From contig JAGVSM010003627.1 of the NCBI GenBank assembly GCA_022494885.1, positions 62,001 to 126,000 on the forward strand: a stretch of DNA of 64,000 nt, given 5' to 3'. A program made the translations under genes and the position numbers. Source of the stretch: Micrasema longulum (Eukaryota; Arthropoda; Insecta; Trichoptera; Brachycentridae). Each line of letters starts with the position of its first letter. Positions within the stretch are counted from its first letter, which is position 1. Under the pieces are notes generated by a model that was given only the letters and a program-made list of their open reading frames with translations, was not told the DNA's origin and searched no databases. This document shows, in pieces, positions 11,807 to 24,149 of this stretch.

Positions 11807-12059
11807 TACAGATATAAATCAATAAACAGTAAACAATTGAAATCAACAAAGTATTATTTAGGTATTTCAATTTGAAGATAGTAAATTGATACACTGCTTT
11901 TTAAAATTCAAAAGTGTTATATTAAATATATCTACATCATTTGCATATTCATTTGCAAACGAATGAATTCTCCTTATTGGCGAGTGTGCACTGTAGTTGT
12001 AGATACATTTACATAGAATAGTATAATATTATGACTACATTAGGAAATAACCTGCTCTG

Positions 12060-12200
12060 ATGCTCGTATCCCGGGGGTCGTAACGGGGTCGTACCTAGTT
12101 AGGCGAACCATACACAATCCAGAGAAATCCATTACCACAAAAATATAGTTGATTATAGAAATTGTTACTTGACCAAATCATTATTATTATTGCTCTATCA
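12060..12200 (+). repeat. LINE 3' tail fragment (family F)
   Basis: It shares GTACCTAGTTAGGCGA and the AATCCAGAGAAATC block with copies at 21412-21660, 51960-52260 and 59172-59345. In better copies these end with a (ATT)n tail. Here only part of the 3' UTR remains. Confidence 0.5.
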
Positions 12201-13071
12201 AGCTTGCGGTGAAACCACACATAATTATTATTATTAATGGTTGTTGTATATTTTTTTCATTCCAGGGTCACCACCCCCATCCCCACTTTGATCTGCTGGG
12301 GAGGAAGCAAGAATGTAAACAGAAGGCTGAAGACAAGAGCTAGGCTGAATTACTACTCCATACTTCTCCTTTTACCCTTTTCCGTAGCGAGCTACACTCG
12401 CATGTTAGCCAACTTGCGCATATTAGCCAGATAGGAGAAAAATAATACATAATAATATTTCGAGTACATATGTCCAAATCCTGACATATTTTTAAGGTAT
12501 TATGCCTTCAGTTGCTTTGTCTATCATTTAGGCTGATGTAACATTGCTTAGATAATGGATGCTGTAGTGACCATCAATATACTTTCCTAATATTCAAATT
12601 TTGTAGCCATTTTCTTGCAAATTGTGGTAGAGCTGAGTTCGAACCTCAGACCTTCTGATTCAGAGACCACAATTATGTATTTGCCGATGTTTCGGATAGT
12701 ATTGCAGCGTCCATTATCTACGCTAATAATATCACATCAGCCCGAATGATGGACAGAGCAACATATGGCCTTAATAAAAAAATGGTATTCTAAAAAACAC
12801 ACTCGATTTCCTTTTTCAGGATTTTTACCTGAGAGAAACCATCGAGTAAAAAACACGTGTCCAGAGTTTTAATTTCACACACAGAACTGTATTCTCGATC
12901 CGCCCAGATACGGATACAAAACACCGGAACCTCAAACACTAGGGATATGTTCTACGCAGCACCGTGTAAAAAATAAACATTAAAAAATCATACTCAAGAT
13001 TATTCACTATTCCGTGTGCTTACCTCTCAAGCAATCTAGGGAATATGTCATGTTATTAATACGCATTAATG
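12201..13071. other. Repeat-like intergenic DNA, no gene
   Basis: There is no supported exon. A 65-codon open frame at 12237-12434 has no recognisable domain. A box B-like GAGTTCGAACCTC near 12630 suggests a decayed tRNA-type SINE. Confidence 0.35.
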
Positions 13072-13345
13072 TCGGCCTCGTGGTGTATTGGTCAGCGAGT
13101 TTGCCTACCACACAAGAGGTCTCAGGTTCGATTCCCGACACGGTTGACATGAAATATTTATTTAAAAAGGTGTATTTACTTACTGTTTCATAGTCCCTGA
13201 ACTGGTGCCTAAAGCGTAAGACTGATCATCTTACCGTCATGTAACAAAATGATCAAGGTACATTGCGATTGGTGTACCAATGCAGTGCCCTATGCACCAT
13301 TAGGTGTAGAAATGGAATAATGATGATGATGATTAACCCTTTAGC
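13072..13345 (+). repeat. tRNA-derived SINE-A, near complete copy
   Basis: The tRNA-like head begins GTCGGCCTCGTGGTG and has box B GGTTCGATTCCCGACA. The body includes GACTGATCATCTTACC and CAATGCAGTGCCCTATGC, and the 3' end is a (GAT)n run. This is the reference copy for the fragments at 190, 7238, 18555 and 48830. Confidence 0.8.
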
Positions 13346-13789
13346 TGCTAAGCAGTTTTTTGAGAATCTAATCAGAAATGCTATAATTTTTATTAATTTT
13401 TGAAATTGTAACAAAAATGTTGTTGATTTTAAAATTTATAACTAATTCCAATAAAAATCTTTCGTTTCATTTATCGCTATTTCACGTACAATGGAGTAAG
13501 CAAGATGCATTAAAATTCTTAAAAGTTCGCCGTAAATATGAATTTTGCCTATAATTAGATGAAACAAGAGGAATATGAAGGTTATTCCTTAGAACTTTGG
13601 AAGTAACATTTTTTTTTTACAGGACCTCGACTCGCATGTTTTATACGTGTATGATTCATATCATTAATTGTAGTGCTTTCACACTTATAGATTACGCAGA
13701 CAGGGTATAGTCTAAGCTTATAACCGAGTTACACAGCGGGTACCCTGCAAGACACCGGACCCTCCCATTAATTTTAATTTAATTAATTT

Positions 13790-14240
13790 TTGTTTATTCA
13801 GAAAAACAACAGCAATACAAAAAAATATACACAACATTATAAAAAAAACATAAAATAAAGCCAAATCAGTTTTCCACATAAATACAATTATAAAAATTTA
13901 TTATAGAGAGTTTGCGTAGTAGTTCAGGACAGTCAATTGAACCAGAGGCAATTTTTAATAGATAAATCATATCAGCTATTTCACGACATTTTGCAGAGAT
14001 AATAAGTGATGTTTTTTTTACGTATTTGAATATATTGATCGGATTTAAACTCAAGTTTCAACCGGAAACACATGTACTTAACAAATTTCTTTTGAATATT
14101 TTCAATGCGTGATATCTGCCCATTGTACAAGGGATTCCATATTTGTGATGCATATTCCAAGTTGTAAACATGTTTTTTTGCAATGGCTGTTATTGTGGTA
14201 CACTTCGTGAGGTAAATTAAAATTAATAGTTCCACTTTAA
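13790..14240 (-). mobile_element. Jockey/CR1-like LINE C-terminal fragment, frameshifted
   Basis: The minus strand gives NLEYASQIWNPLYNGQI, SRIENIQKKFVKYMCFRL, then after a frame change IADMIYLLKIASGSIDCPELL. The W-P-Y..I..IE.IQ+.F motif series is that of the region after the RT catalytic core in many LINEs. It is a decayed 5'-truncated copy. Confidence 0.7.
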
Positions 14241-15089
14241 AAAACTGTAACTAGCGAAATCAAGTCAATTATGTAATAATTTATTTTTTGAAATGTTTTA
14301 TGCCACTGATGGCAAAGTGCAACGGCCAGTTCCAAAATTTATTTACCTTTTAGGGGATTATGACGTCGGCAACAATCTGGTTAGACTTTTATTGCCCAGA
14401 ATAACAACAACTTCATATTGTTGTTTAGCAGTCTAAGGGTCAATACGCATTGTTAAATTAATGTTTAAAAATAAAAATAAATTTGGTACCTTGTTATTTC
14501 CAAACCGTGTAAAAAGAGGTTCCGGGGTAATAAATTGTAACAGATCAACGAGAATATAACTGGTGCGGTTTCTGGCTAATACCTAGCGCAGTTGTGCGCT
14601 AACTGTCTGTGTTTTTATACTTTTGAAAGGTGATTGGTGATAGAACGCGCGAATGAATTCAGAATGTATTTTCTTACTTATATAAAGAACTGCAACTCAA
14701 TAAGACATACTATGACTGGCTCATTTGTATTGCTTAAAAATAGTTTGTAACTCAATTTGGAGGACAATTGAATTGTCATTGGTATAGGGTACTTTTACAC
14801 TGTAGTATTTGAGTGCGCCTTACGAGTGGAAAAGCTTTGTAAACTGAAAGCTGTGTTTTTTATTCAAATAAAAATGTATCTTGAATTTATGTTTTGAAAT
14901 AAATGTTTAAACAGTCGGCAACACCTCTACATTAGAAATTAGTTCGCAATGAAAAGTAAAAGAAACTACGGTCAGATTTTTCTAATACCGGTTGGCTGAC
15001 AATAGGGTATTTCCAGAAATCGGTTATAATGTTGAAAATATATTTAATATTTACAGCAGAGTTTTGGTTATATAATGTAACTGTAGAAT

Positions 15090-15430
15090 TTTATGCTGGC
15101 GGATACATGGGAGCTCCTACCCCAATTGGAGATGACAGAAAAAAACAACCTATGTGTTGATATGTATTTATTATATGTTGAATTGTTAATTGTGTTTACT
15201 GTGTCTCAGTAACTGCGTAAACGATCAACTTAAGTAACTGATTGAACCAAGTGTTCAACTGATTATATAGTAATTTTCCAGTGTTCATTTTACTTCCTAG
15301 TGGGGACTTGAGGTTGTATACTATTTCCCTGGCTGTCAGCAATTTGATATCCGTGCATTCGATTTCTGCACTGTCCTTAAGTCAATAATAGGTCAGATGA
15401 TAGTGGGCATTCCGGTGAGCCCCACATAAC
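15090..15430. repeat. Repeat pair member 1 (possible solo LTR)
   Basis: Shared blocks with 18630-19040 are GGGAGCTCCTAC, TTGGAGATGAC, TATTTCCCTGGCTGTCAGCA, CTGCACTGTCCTTAA and a GGGCATT near the right end. A length of about 350-400 bp and lack of coding fit a decayed LTR, but no primer binding site or gag/pol sequence lies between the two. Confidence 0.4.
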
Positions 15431-15756
15431 TGTCAATGTATAAAAAATTCATTTTCATGTATTATTTTCGGGTTTAAAAACAAGCACATACAAAATGGCT
15501 CGCAGTTGGCGTCATTTTGATGTCTTGTGCGCTTTTCACAAACGTGTGTTTCACAAACAGGTATGAAACGTCGCGTTTTCAGATAATTCAAAATATGCGT
15601 ATTTTAGACCACCGTAGAAAATTTTTACAACATCGCATGGAAATAATTATAATAGGTACTGTTACCATTGTAATTTTTCAATTATTTTTTAATAGCAATA
15701 AAAAACGCGAAAAACTTATATTAACTCGCGACTTCAAATTATAATATTATTGAATT

Positions 15757-16010
15757 TTATTGCAACAGAGAGGGTAAACATTTTTGAGAAGGGAATATGA
15801 AAAATTAGAACATTAAATTGTATGGCCAAGTTTCTCAAAAATGTATGAAAAAATTAATAAAAATGATTTTGATAAAAATGAACTACAGTCGAACTTGGTT
15901 ATAACGATCACGGAAATAGCAAGATCTCGGATATAATGAGGAAAAATTTATTGTCATTTTAGTTTGTGGTTTTTTCTACACATTTATTCACTTGTATAAT
16001 ATAGCTTCTT
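15757..16010. repeat. Mosaic of repeat fragments
   Basis: It begins with about 45 bp of the U390 repeat (GCAACAGAGAGGG and GAGAAGGGAATATG). It continues with a block shared with MITE family B (TTAGAACATTAAATTGTA) and then a pogo-like end, CAGTCGAACTTGGTTATAAC, after TA at 15886. No complete element can be defined. Confidence 0.4.
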
Positions 16011-16306
16011 CTCGGATATACCGAACAAAAATATTATCAACGGTTGAGCAAAAACTCTTCGAGCGTATGAAAACATAATTTTAAAATGAAGAACCTGAGT
16101 AATAAAATATAAACGGGCGGGTAACTTAGGACCGATGCCGCTGGGCATTGGGATCGGATGACGATTATGAAATATATAAAAAAAACAAAATCGAAATAAA
16201 ACTAACTCGAATATTTGAAAAACAATCAAGGAGTTTCACTAAGGAAGATCCAGTCCTGAAATTATGTTTTGTGATTATCAACCACGAAGTTAGCCACAGT
16301 TTACAG

Positions 16307-17806
16307 CAGTGGTTCTAAACCTTTTTAAAGTCAGGGAGCACTTTTGATCGTAAGGAAAATTCGCAGTACACCAAAACTTAGATAAAAAAAATATTCAAAA
16401 TAAAACTGATTATTTTATTACAGACAAGTTAAAAATTACATTAATTAAAAAAATACATAAAAACATAAATACTCCAATGAAACTTTTTGCGGCGAAAATT
16501 ATTTAATGTGACACCTGAGCTTGCTGGCTTTTACAAATTTCAGCGATATTAGGTCCTAATATTTGAAATAGCTACTCTCATTTCTTCATCCAAATTGCTG
16601 TCTTTCGCGTTTCTTAGTTTTAATATCGGTATTGAGAAACCTAGCTCACACAAATATGAGGTTGAAAATTGTAATAAAATTTTCAGTGCCCTTGTGGAGA
16701 GAGCTGGGTATTCGTCTTGAACAAAAAACCAAAATTCATCCAGAGCTATTCCTGAGAATTTTATTTTTAGAGTACGCTCTGTTGATTCATTCAGAGTAAT
16801 TCATTGTTCTTCTTCTTGATACGGAAATTCACAATTCGATGTATCGCTGGAAGTATCAAAGGGATTTCGTATCCAGTCATAATTTTCTATATTTATTGAA
16901 GGACAGTAATATTCAATCTTTTCTTCCAATAAAGTTAAATGTTGTGTTATAGCTAAAATATTTTTCTCAGCAGTGTTTTTATTTAACGAAGGAAACGTGT
17001 AGCGCCTAATTGCTAAACCCCCTAAAACGATTTTATATGTTTATGAGTTATGGACGAAAAAATGTTTATTTTGTAAGTTCATATATAAAACCTGCTGTTT
17101 TTCATCAGCATATTCTTTAAAGACAATCATGTGATGCTCAAAACTTATTTTTTTTATACATTTTAGAGATAGTTAATTAAAAAATATTTTTAATTTGTTT
17201 TAAGGGACTTTGCGAGTAATATTTGATTTTAGAGGCTTTTGAAATTAACATTGCTTGTTTTTGCTTGATTTCAATAGAATGAAGTTTTGGACGCCATATT
17301 GGATTTTACTTCAAATGATCGTTGCGATTGTGATTGGTTGAACTTATATTCTGCCTGTTTTAGGGTGTTTTGTAATTAAGGTCAATTTTCAATATGTAAA
17401 AATCAATGTATTTAAGCGAGTTTTGCCAGAAATGAGATGATAAGTATATAGCTTACAAAAATATCTATAGAACTCCATATTCAACTCAATTTGCTAAAAA
17501 AAAACGTTTTAGGGAGTTTAGCAATTAGGCGCTACATATATACTCTTTTTTTTTCCAAAATACGATTTTTCCAAAAAGTTATTTTTTTCCGAAAAGCTGT
17601 CAATTTGTTAGTGAGAGTCAAAAAATCTTTTCTTCCTTGAATGCTGGCATTGACACTATTCAATTAATCAAAAATATCGGCGAAATATGCCATTTTAGCA
17701 CACCAGATATAATTTAGAAAACATTCTACAAAATCATCCATACCTTCATTTTGGTCAACATTAAATTTTGCTTTTCATATTGCGGAGCACCGGCTAAGAA
17801 CCACTG
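16307..17806 (-). mobile_element. hAT DNA transposon, decayed, with a nested MITE
   Basis: The ends are CAGTGGTTCTAAACC and, inverted at the right, CAGTGGTTCTTAGCCGG. They are flanked by an 8-bp duplication, GTTTACAG / GTTTACAA (16299-16306 and 17807-17814), one mismatch apart. Minus-strand translation of 16500-16990 gives EFWFFVQDEYPALSTRALKI, then LLQFSTSYLCELGFSILKLR and LDEEMRVAISNI, the C-terminal dimerisation region of hAT transposases of the ZBED/Charlie type. Stops and the insertion at 17002-17532 make it inactive. Confidence 0.85.
17002..17532. mobile_element. Mariner-type MITE nested in the hAT element
   Basis: The 531-bp element has inverted ends of about 30 bp (GCGCCTAATTGCTAAACCCC and GAGTTTAGCAATTAGGCGC) and TA on both sides (17000-17001, 17533-17534). 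It interrupts the hAT transposase remnant, so it inserted later. No coding capacity. Confidence 0.8.
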
Positions 17807-18554
17807 GTTTACAACAATACGGGCAATGGGCCGTAGATACTCAGGTCGAGTATTGCAAGCGCAAATCGTCCATTACGTGTTCGTTTTCAAACTAAAAACT
17901 AAATAAAAAAAAATTAAAAACCTTTTTTCTATGCAAAAGAGCTTCTCTTTGAGTGGGAGCGAATTATTACTCCGTAGTTTGACGAGCTGTAAGTCTCCTA
18001 TGTAATTAACTATTGTTTATGTAAATAGCTGGGGAGTATTACTGATTATAATACAGTTTATTGATAAGTGATGTAGTTATACGATACTTTATAAAAATAC
18101 AACTCCGTTTTCAATATGTGATTGATTTTAAGTTGATCTTCTTTCGATCAATAGATTAAAATAAAATTACTTCGTCTTTTTTTTCGATCTTCTTTTGTTC
18201 CATGCTTTTTTTCAGCAAATCTGATTGGCCGGAATCAGGTGTGAATGAAGAGTTTTGGTTGAAAATTGATGTTAAAAAAGTATTCCGGGGCATGTTGTCA
18301 TATTTAGAAAACTAATATAATGTATCTAAATGTTTTATACTCCAATATTTGTGACTAGTAAGGAATTGTTATCTGTTCATGATTACAAATAAAAACATTT
18401 CATTATGTCTGTTTTTTATTTATAATGAGATTTTTTTTTATACGAGGACATTCGAGGAAATTCAAGAAGTCAAAACTCGCTCAACCTTCATCAGTGACAG
18501 ATCTCTGGACGCGTAGAATGGTCAACTCAGAGGATCACAGCATCTGTTAATCAT

Positions 18555-18612
18555 TCTCCTTTTCGCATCGAATGGTGCTTAGGTCACTGCATTGGTATAT
18601 CTGTAATTATCT
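18555..18612 (-). repeat. SINE-A body fragment
   Basis: The blocks CATTCTCCTTTTCGCATCGA and GGTCACTGCATTGGTAT match the 3' half of the minus-oriented SINE-A at 48830. A second weak match, ending with GAAATATTGCAGTG, lies at 19075-19160. Confidence 0.4.
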
Positions 18613-18629
18613 ATATAAGATTTTGATTT

Positions 18630-19040
18630 TTAATGCTGGGAGCTCCTACGCAAGTTGGAGATGACGGAAGAAAACTATGTTGATGCTTACATGTGTATTT
18701 ATTACGTATTGAATACAATACATAATTCGATTATGAAGCACGAGAGTAACAGCGATAACTGAATTAAACCGATCTGCAATCTGAACTGAACTACATTGAC
18801 TTTTGACTGATGGAACCGTAAACTGCTACTGCTCTTATAGTAGTTGTCCATAGTGTTCTCTTAACTTCCGAGCAGGGAATTGAAGTCATCTTCTATTTCC
18901 CTGGCTGTCAGCAATTTGACATCCGCGCTTTTTGGTGTTGTTATTATTTTGTTGTTTACGTACAGGAAATGCACGATTAACTGCACTGTCCTTAAAACGA
19001 TAGTATGGCGGGCGCAGCGGGCATTGAGTCTCACATCAGG
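18630..19040. repeat. Repeat pair member 2 (possible solo LTR)
   Basis: Partner of 15090-15430, sharing GGGAGCTCCTAC, TTGGAGATGAC, ATTTCCCTGGCTGTCAGCA and CTGCACTGTCCTTAA in the same order and orientation. It carries an extra roughly 60-bp AT-rich stretch after CATCCGCGCTT. Confidence 0.4.
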
Positions 19041-19164
19041 CAGCATATTATTATTATTTTATATTGCATGAAAATAAGATGGTCAGTCTTCCATTTAGAT
19101 GCCAGTCTAGTGACTATGAAATATTGCAGTGTTTTTACACCGTTTCTTGAATTACAATATTTTG

Positions 19165-19715
19165 ACTGAACAGAGTGAACGGTGCACTGAAACCAACCTT
19201 GGCAAATAAATGTTTGTCGCAAGAGGCAAAATTAGCCGTTCGCAATGGAGTCCTGGTCCCGACCCTGATGTATGGGAGCGAAATATGGACTAGGAAAAAC
19301 AGGGATGAAAGTAGGCTGAATGCTGTCGAAATGCGATCTTTCAGGCGAATTTGTGGTAAAACTATGTACGGATAGATGCACAAATGACGAGATCCGTACA
19401 TTTTGTTAGGCTGAGATAGGCATTATCGACAAAATCAAGAAAGGAACTCTGCGCTGGTTGGACATGTAGAGCGAATGGGCAGCGAAAGAATGGCTCAAAA
19501 TATTTACAGTGAGAATGTTGATGGATGCAGAAATAGAGGAAGACATGGCATGGTCAAATCCAACGAATACCTCGGAATAATTGGCGCGTGCGCATGAAAA
19601 GATCTATGAATGTAGAGGAAACGAGATCTGTATGCAAAGTTAGAGTCATGTGGCGTTCTATCCTCTCTGCCTGCCCTTACGGGAAAACGGCGTGATGATT
19701 TGTTGTTGTTATCAA
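19165..19715 (+). mobile_element. RTE-type LINE, C-terminal fragment
   Basis: Translation gives VNGALKPTLANKCLSQEAKL, AVRNGVLVPTLMYGSEIW, DESRLNAVEMRSFRRICG and then, out of frame, a GHVERMGSERMAQN-like block. This is the region after the RT core of RTE-type LINEs. The end is GTGATGATTTGTTGTTGTT, a short TTG-type tail. Same family as 54254-54742, 57517-57997 and 62838-63892. Confidence 0.8.
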
Positions 19716-19719
19716 GAAT

Positions 19720-21410
19720 ATTATTCGCTTTGTCGCATGACATACAAATGATTATTATTCATTTTAGTAAAACTTTAATTTTGAGTATGTTGACCAGTTT
19801 AGAGGTAATTATTTCATAGCCAGCATTAAGTGCGGGAAATAAAGGGAACGATAAAAAATATTATGGTCTACTGTGTCTGCTCTTAAAAAACATATCATTT
19901 AAAACAAAAATCTTCATTCAATATTACGCCATTACTTAATATCGTGTTTTGTTTTTTAATGTACAAAATATTTTTTTTTAATCGGCAAGCTTTAAAACTG
20001 TCAAATCTTTCTAGGAAACCTTGTGAAACTAAGAACAACCCAATTAATTACAGGAAACGAGTTGTCTGATTGTCCGTCACAAGAACTTTACTCCTCCGTT
20101 GGAACTTCATTTGTGGTAGGTCGTCGTAGCGACGCGAAATTCTGTCACATCAAAATTCTGTCATGTCAAATTATACCTCGAATTCATTCATTTGACGTAC
20201 CTGTAGACATTATAATGGACTCAGTATTGATGTAGATATTTTAAACTGCACGTTGCATTTATACAGAAAATTTCTTCATGGGGTCGATTATTTGGGATAG
20301 TTGCTGAATGTGCATCTTGAGTGGTTTTTGTGCCATGTATATGTGCCGCATGTAATGTATATGTTTGAGTATGTTTTATATGTGCGTTCATGTGTGTGTG
20401 GGTGGATGGCTGGGAGTGTACATTCGGTATTTTTATTTATTTTAATTTATTACCTCCATAGAAAACGCAAATGTAAACAATTATTCTTTTCTCATTTGAA
20501 ATTCTTATTTATTTTTTTGTCACATTTAATGTTTACATCTTTTGCATAATTTATAAAAACTTAATTGGTCTTTTTATGTTAAAAAATTGTTGCTTTTAAT
20601 ACTTATTATGTAAAACTAAGTTTTCTGAAAAAAAAAAAAATCTTCTGATAATATACTCGTATTTATAGTTTTTTAGGACAAAATTTCTACCAGTCTGTTT
20701 TTTTGGTTGGCTGGAATATATCGCTTGAAAAAAATGTTTGCGTTGAAAATGGCCCTCAAAATCAAATATTTGGGTAAATCAGAACGCAAAATTATTTATT
20801 TATTTATTTAAAATTAATTTATAAACCCTCGTTAAGGATTATTGCATTCATGCAACAAAATAATTTGTCTTTTTTAATTCATACTCTATTGCCAATGATA
20901 ATATTTTGAACGTCTTTTGTAAAGAGTCCATGGATTTAGTTTTATCTGGTAGTTTATTGTATTAATTTCAGATTTATTAGTCTCATTTTAGAATGTTGCA
21001 TGTGATATTGTTCTGATATTCTCGTATTGTGTCCGTATTTAACACAATATTTTCCTAGTTTTGGCTAATAAATACTTCAAGGGTGACGCTGACTGCGTGA
21101 GAATTGACCACGCAATCTATTTCCACGATTTTCAGAATCATTCCAGAATGAATGAACAAATGTTACAATGAGGTATTTTGCGGATACTACGAACTGTCTT
21201 TTATCCGGAAAGAATGATCGTAAAAACAAGATAAATACACATTTTCCACGAATTATGGTACTATCCATTAATGTGGGAATCAATCGTAAATCGGACGTTT
21301 CATTATTTCCTACTATTTCGAGGTATGTCACTAATATTGACAGATGGCGGTGATTCTATGAAAGACTCGGATTAGTTTTTTCAGGTGAATATAGCCCGAT
21401 TCGTGGTGTA
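19720..21410. other. AT-rich intergenic DNA, no gene
   Basis: No exon is supported. Visible are a tandem-like (TGTATATG)n stretch near 20330-20410 and a fragment of SINE-B body (GAAAATGGCCCTCAAAATC) at 20744-20800. Confidence 0.4.
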
Positions 21411-21411
21411 A

Positions 21412-21790
21412 TAATAATAATAATGGTTTATTAACAAAAATAACAATTACTTTATCGACTACATACACACTTCAGTAATATATTTTTCTGGATCATGTCT
21501 AGTCTGCCTAGCTAGGTACAACCTGTTTTAAGGCAGACATTTTTATGCAAAATAAACAATAACATTACTACCTACTAGTTAATTTATTATAGTTATACAA
21601 TATTCATTTGTACAATTTATTATTTAACAATGTATTTTGAGTAAATTTTCCGATTTTTCTCACCAATTTTTTACAAATTTATTAAACTGGATCCGGGTCA
21701 TGGTTTTGCAAATAGTATGTTAATACTGAATATTTTGGGGCCCAGAAACCTGCAATTTCTTTGCCCGAATTTAGAGTTTGTGAATGATTA
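21412..21790 (-). repeat. LINE 3' tail (family F), minus orientation
   Basis: It starts with TAATAATAATAATGG, the inverse of a (ATT)n tail, followed by AACAAAAATAAC, CTAGTCTGCCTAGC and CAGACATTTTTATGC. These match 51835-52260 read on the opposite strand over nearly 400 bp, including CGGGTCATGGTTTTGCAA. Confidence 0.65.
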
Positions 21791-21856
21791 GCGCGTTCGC
21801 CTGCCACCTTTCACCCACCTTTGCCTACGACCCATGGGTAAAAAAAACGAACAAAC

Positions 21857-21912
21857 AAACCATCACGCCGTTTCTCCGTGGCGGTAGGCAGATATGATAG
21901 AACGCCATATCA
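21857..21912 (-). mobile_element. RTE-type LINE 3' tip, fragment
   Basis: The sequence CAAACAAACCATCACGCCG followed by GCGGTAGGCAGA and GATAGAACGCCATATCAC matches the extreme 3' end of the RTE family (62838-62905). It is fused to a different LINE at its right. Confidence 0.65.
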
Positions 21913-22215
21913 CTATCAGCAAGACTTGGACACTCTGGACAGTATACGTGAATGGACCAAGAAATAGCTTCTCACACTCAATGTTAATAAATTTACAGTT
22001 TTTCACATCGGCTCGAAAAACCCTAAACTTTTATATAGTCTACATTGTGTACATTTGAATGCTGTGAAACAACAAAAATACCTCAGAATAACAATAACAG
22101 ATTATTTAAAATGGGAATGTCACGTTTAACAAAAAAATCAAATTCAATTTCCGACTTGATAAAAAAGCCTCTTATGTATAACACCGAATATGCGACTAAA
22201 AATATACAAATCCTA
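21913..22215 (+). mobile_element. LINE reverse transcriptase fragment
   Basis: Translation gives YQQDLDTLDSIREWTKK, then LLTLNVNKFTVFHIGSKNPK and, after frame changes, LRITITDYLKWECHV. This is the LQ.DL..L..W...L.LN..K segment that follows the YADD motif in CR1/Jockey-type LINEs. Confidence 0.6.
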
Positions 22216-22574
22216 TATTTATTTTTTTTTTTCATTAACGCCCAAAAGGCATTTACAAAAAAAGAAAATAAAATACATGCTAACATACTAAATAATAAAT
22301 CAGGAATATTCAGAAAAAATATGTGAAATTAGTTAGAAAGGATATAAAAAAAAGTTTTTCAAAGTAAAAAAAAACAATAATAACAAAGGTATGCAAGAAA
22401 AAACTGTAAGCATATAAACAAAAAATGCAAAGATATAAGCTTATGAAATAAATTCTGTAAAGCGAACAAAGTAAATAAAGTGTTACGGTAAGCAAGAAAG
22501 ACGAATTTAAATTAAATTAATAAACAAGCAAGCATATATTATCGCGAAAAAAGAAGAAATAAAAATATGTTTGA

Positions 22575-23010
22575 ATGAAATGCGTATTTGCCAATACTAC
22601 AATGCAATTTGATATAACAGTAAAAATAAAAAAAACAAGTATAAGTTAATAAAAATAAACAAGTAAGTATTTTTTAACTTATGGAATTGAATGGTCAATA
22701 ATAGTTTGACGAGCAGCTACAAATAAACTTGATATTGTGGACTTATAAGATAGTAAAGAATTGGACAGAATGTCTGCAGCCGTTCCATAAGTGTTACCTA
22801 ACCTATGCACTATGCAGTCTCGGTATCAATTAATTGTTTTGTTGGTTGGTCAAACCAACTCTCGAATGCGGGTTTCAGATATGAAATCCCCCTCATGTTA
22901 AGGATATCAACTTGTTAGAAGATTATCACAGTTTTTTGTATGAAAGCGGCCTGGACGTTTTTAGCAAAATATAGAATTGACCTTACTGTACCCGATAAGA
23001 CAAATATTTA
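22575..23010 (+). repeat. 425-bp duplicated repeat, copy 1
   Basis: It runs from CGTATTTGCCAATACTAC to GATAAGACAAATATTT and is about 98% identical to 26149-26572 in the same orientation. The right end is the same in both, while sequence to the left differs, as for a 5'-truncated retroelement. No coding frame recognised. Confidence 0.6.
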
Positions 23011-23080
23011 TTTTTTCGAAATTCTAGACTGGCTGCGTTCTGCATAACTCTACGTTCAATTAAAAATAAAAATAATTAAG

Positions 23081-23797
23081 TTTATTTCAACAGAGGGAAA
23101 ACATTTTTGAGAAGGGAATATGGAAGTCTAGGCATTTACAGGGCTTATGACCTGTCATTGGTTGGTTTTAGTGGCCACTTTACACACTGTGCAACATTCA
23201 CCATTCTGCCCATGTTTGAACATCCACATTTCCTCAACTGTTCCATCTGTTACTTTTGTGAAGTAAAAGAGCTAAAACCTTTATCACGTGGGTGAGATTC
23301 ATCCGGCTGAACCAAATCATCTACTAGGTAACGCGTGAAAACAATTTTCCATTTTTTATACTTCTTTTTTTACCAGGTAAATTCAACAATGTTTGATTAT
23401 GTCCAAATGCTTGCAGACTGGCTGGATTTCCTCCTAGGGAGTTGTTCATATTTAAATTTATTTCAACAGAGAGGGAAAACATTTTGAGAAGGGAATATGG
23501 AAGTCTAGGGCATTTACAAAAGGTTTTAGCTCTTTACTTCACAAAAGTCAACAGATGGAAGAGTTGAGGAAATGTGGGATGTTCAAACATGGCAGAATGG
23601 TGAGTGTTACACAGTGTGTAAGTTGCCACTTTAAACCAGCCAATGACAGGTCATAAGTCCTGTAAATGCCTAGACTTCCATATTCCCTTCTCAAAAATTT
23701 TTTCCCTCTCTGTTGAAATAAATTTAAATATGAACAAATCCCTAGGGAGGATATCCAGCCAGTCTGCAAGCATTTGGACATAATCAAACATTGATAA
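23081..23797. repeat. U390 repeat cluster: two head-to-tail units and one inverted unit
   Basis: A + unit missing its first 65 bp (23081-23379, ending TTTTACCAGGTAA) is followed head-to-tail by a second + unit starting CAATGTTTGATTATGTCC (about 23386-23519). An inverted unit (23520-23797) then ends with CAAACATTG. AT-rich 12-bp flanks (ATAAAAATAATT) occur on both sides and may be a target duplication. Confidence 0.6.
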
Positions 23798-24149
23798 AAA
23801 TAATTCATTAAATTCACCGAGATTCTTTGCGGTACTAAATTAAGAAGTAATTCAATTCAAAGGGCTAAATGATAATTTTCAAAACAAATGTATCAATCGA
23901 CATTCGAACAATATTAGTTCAGTTGCCTTAAACTTCCTGTACATGAAGAACAAACAGTAATCAACTTATTGACTGTAAATAAATCGTGTCCTTCAATATT
24001 GCTTTTGACAACTTAACCGTCTGGTTGTGGGTAACGCAAAATTACTATCACAAAAAAAGTTATTTTATTTATTTTTATTGTAAACAATCTCCAATGAAGG
24101 AGTTACTGAGATATTTGCGAAAAACTTTTTTTTTATGGTTGGATTTCTA

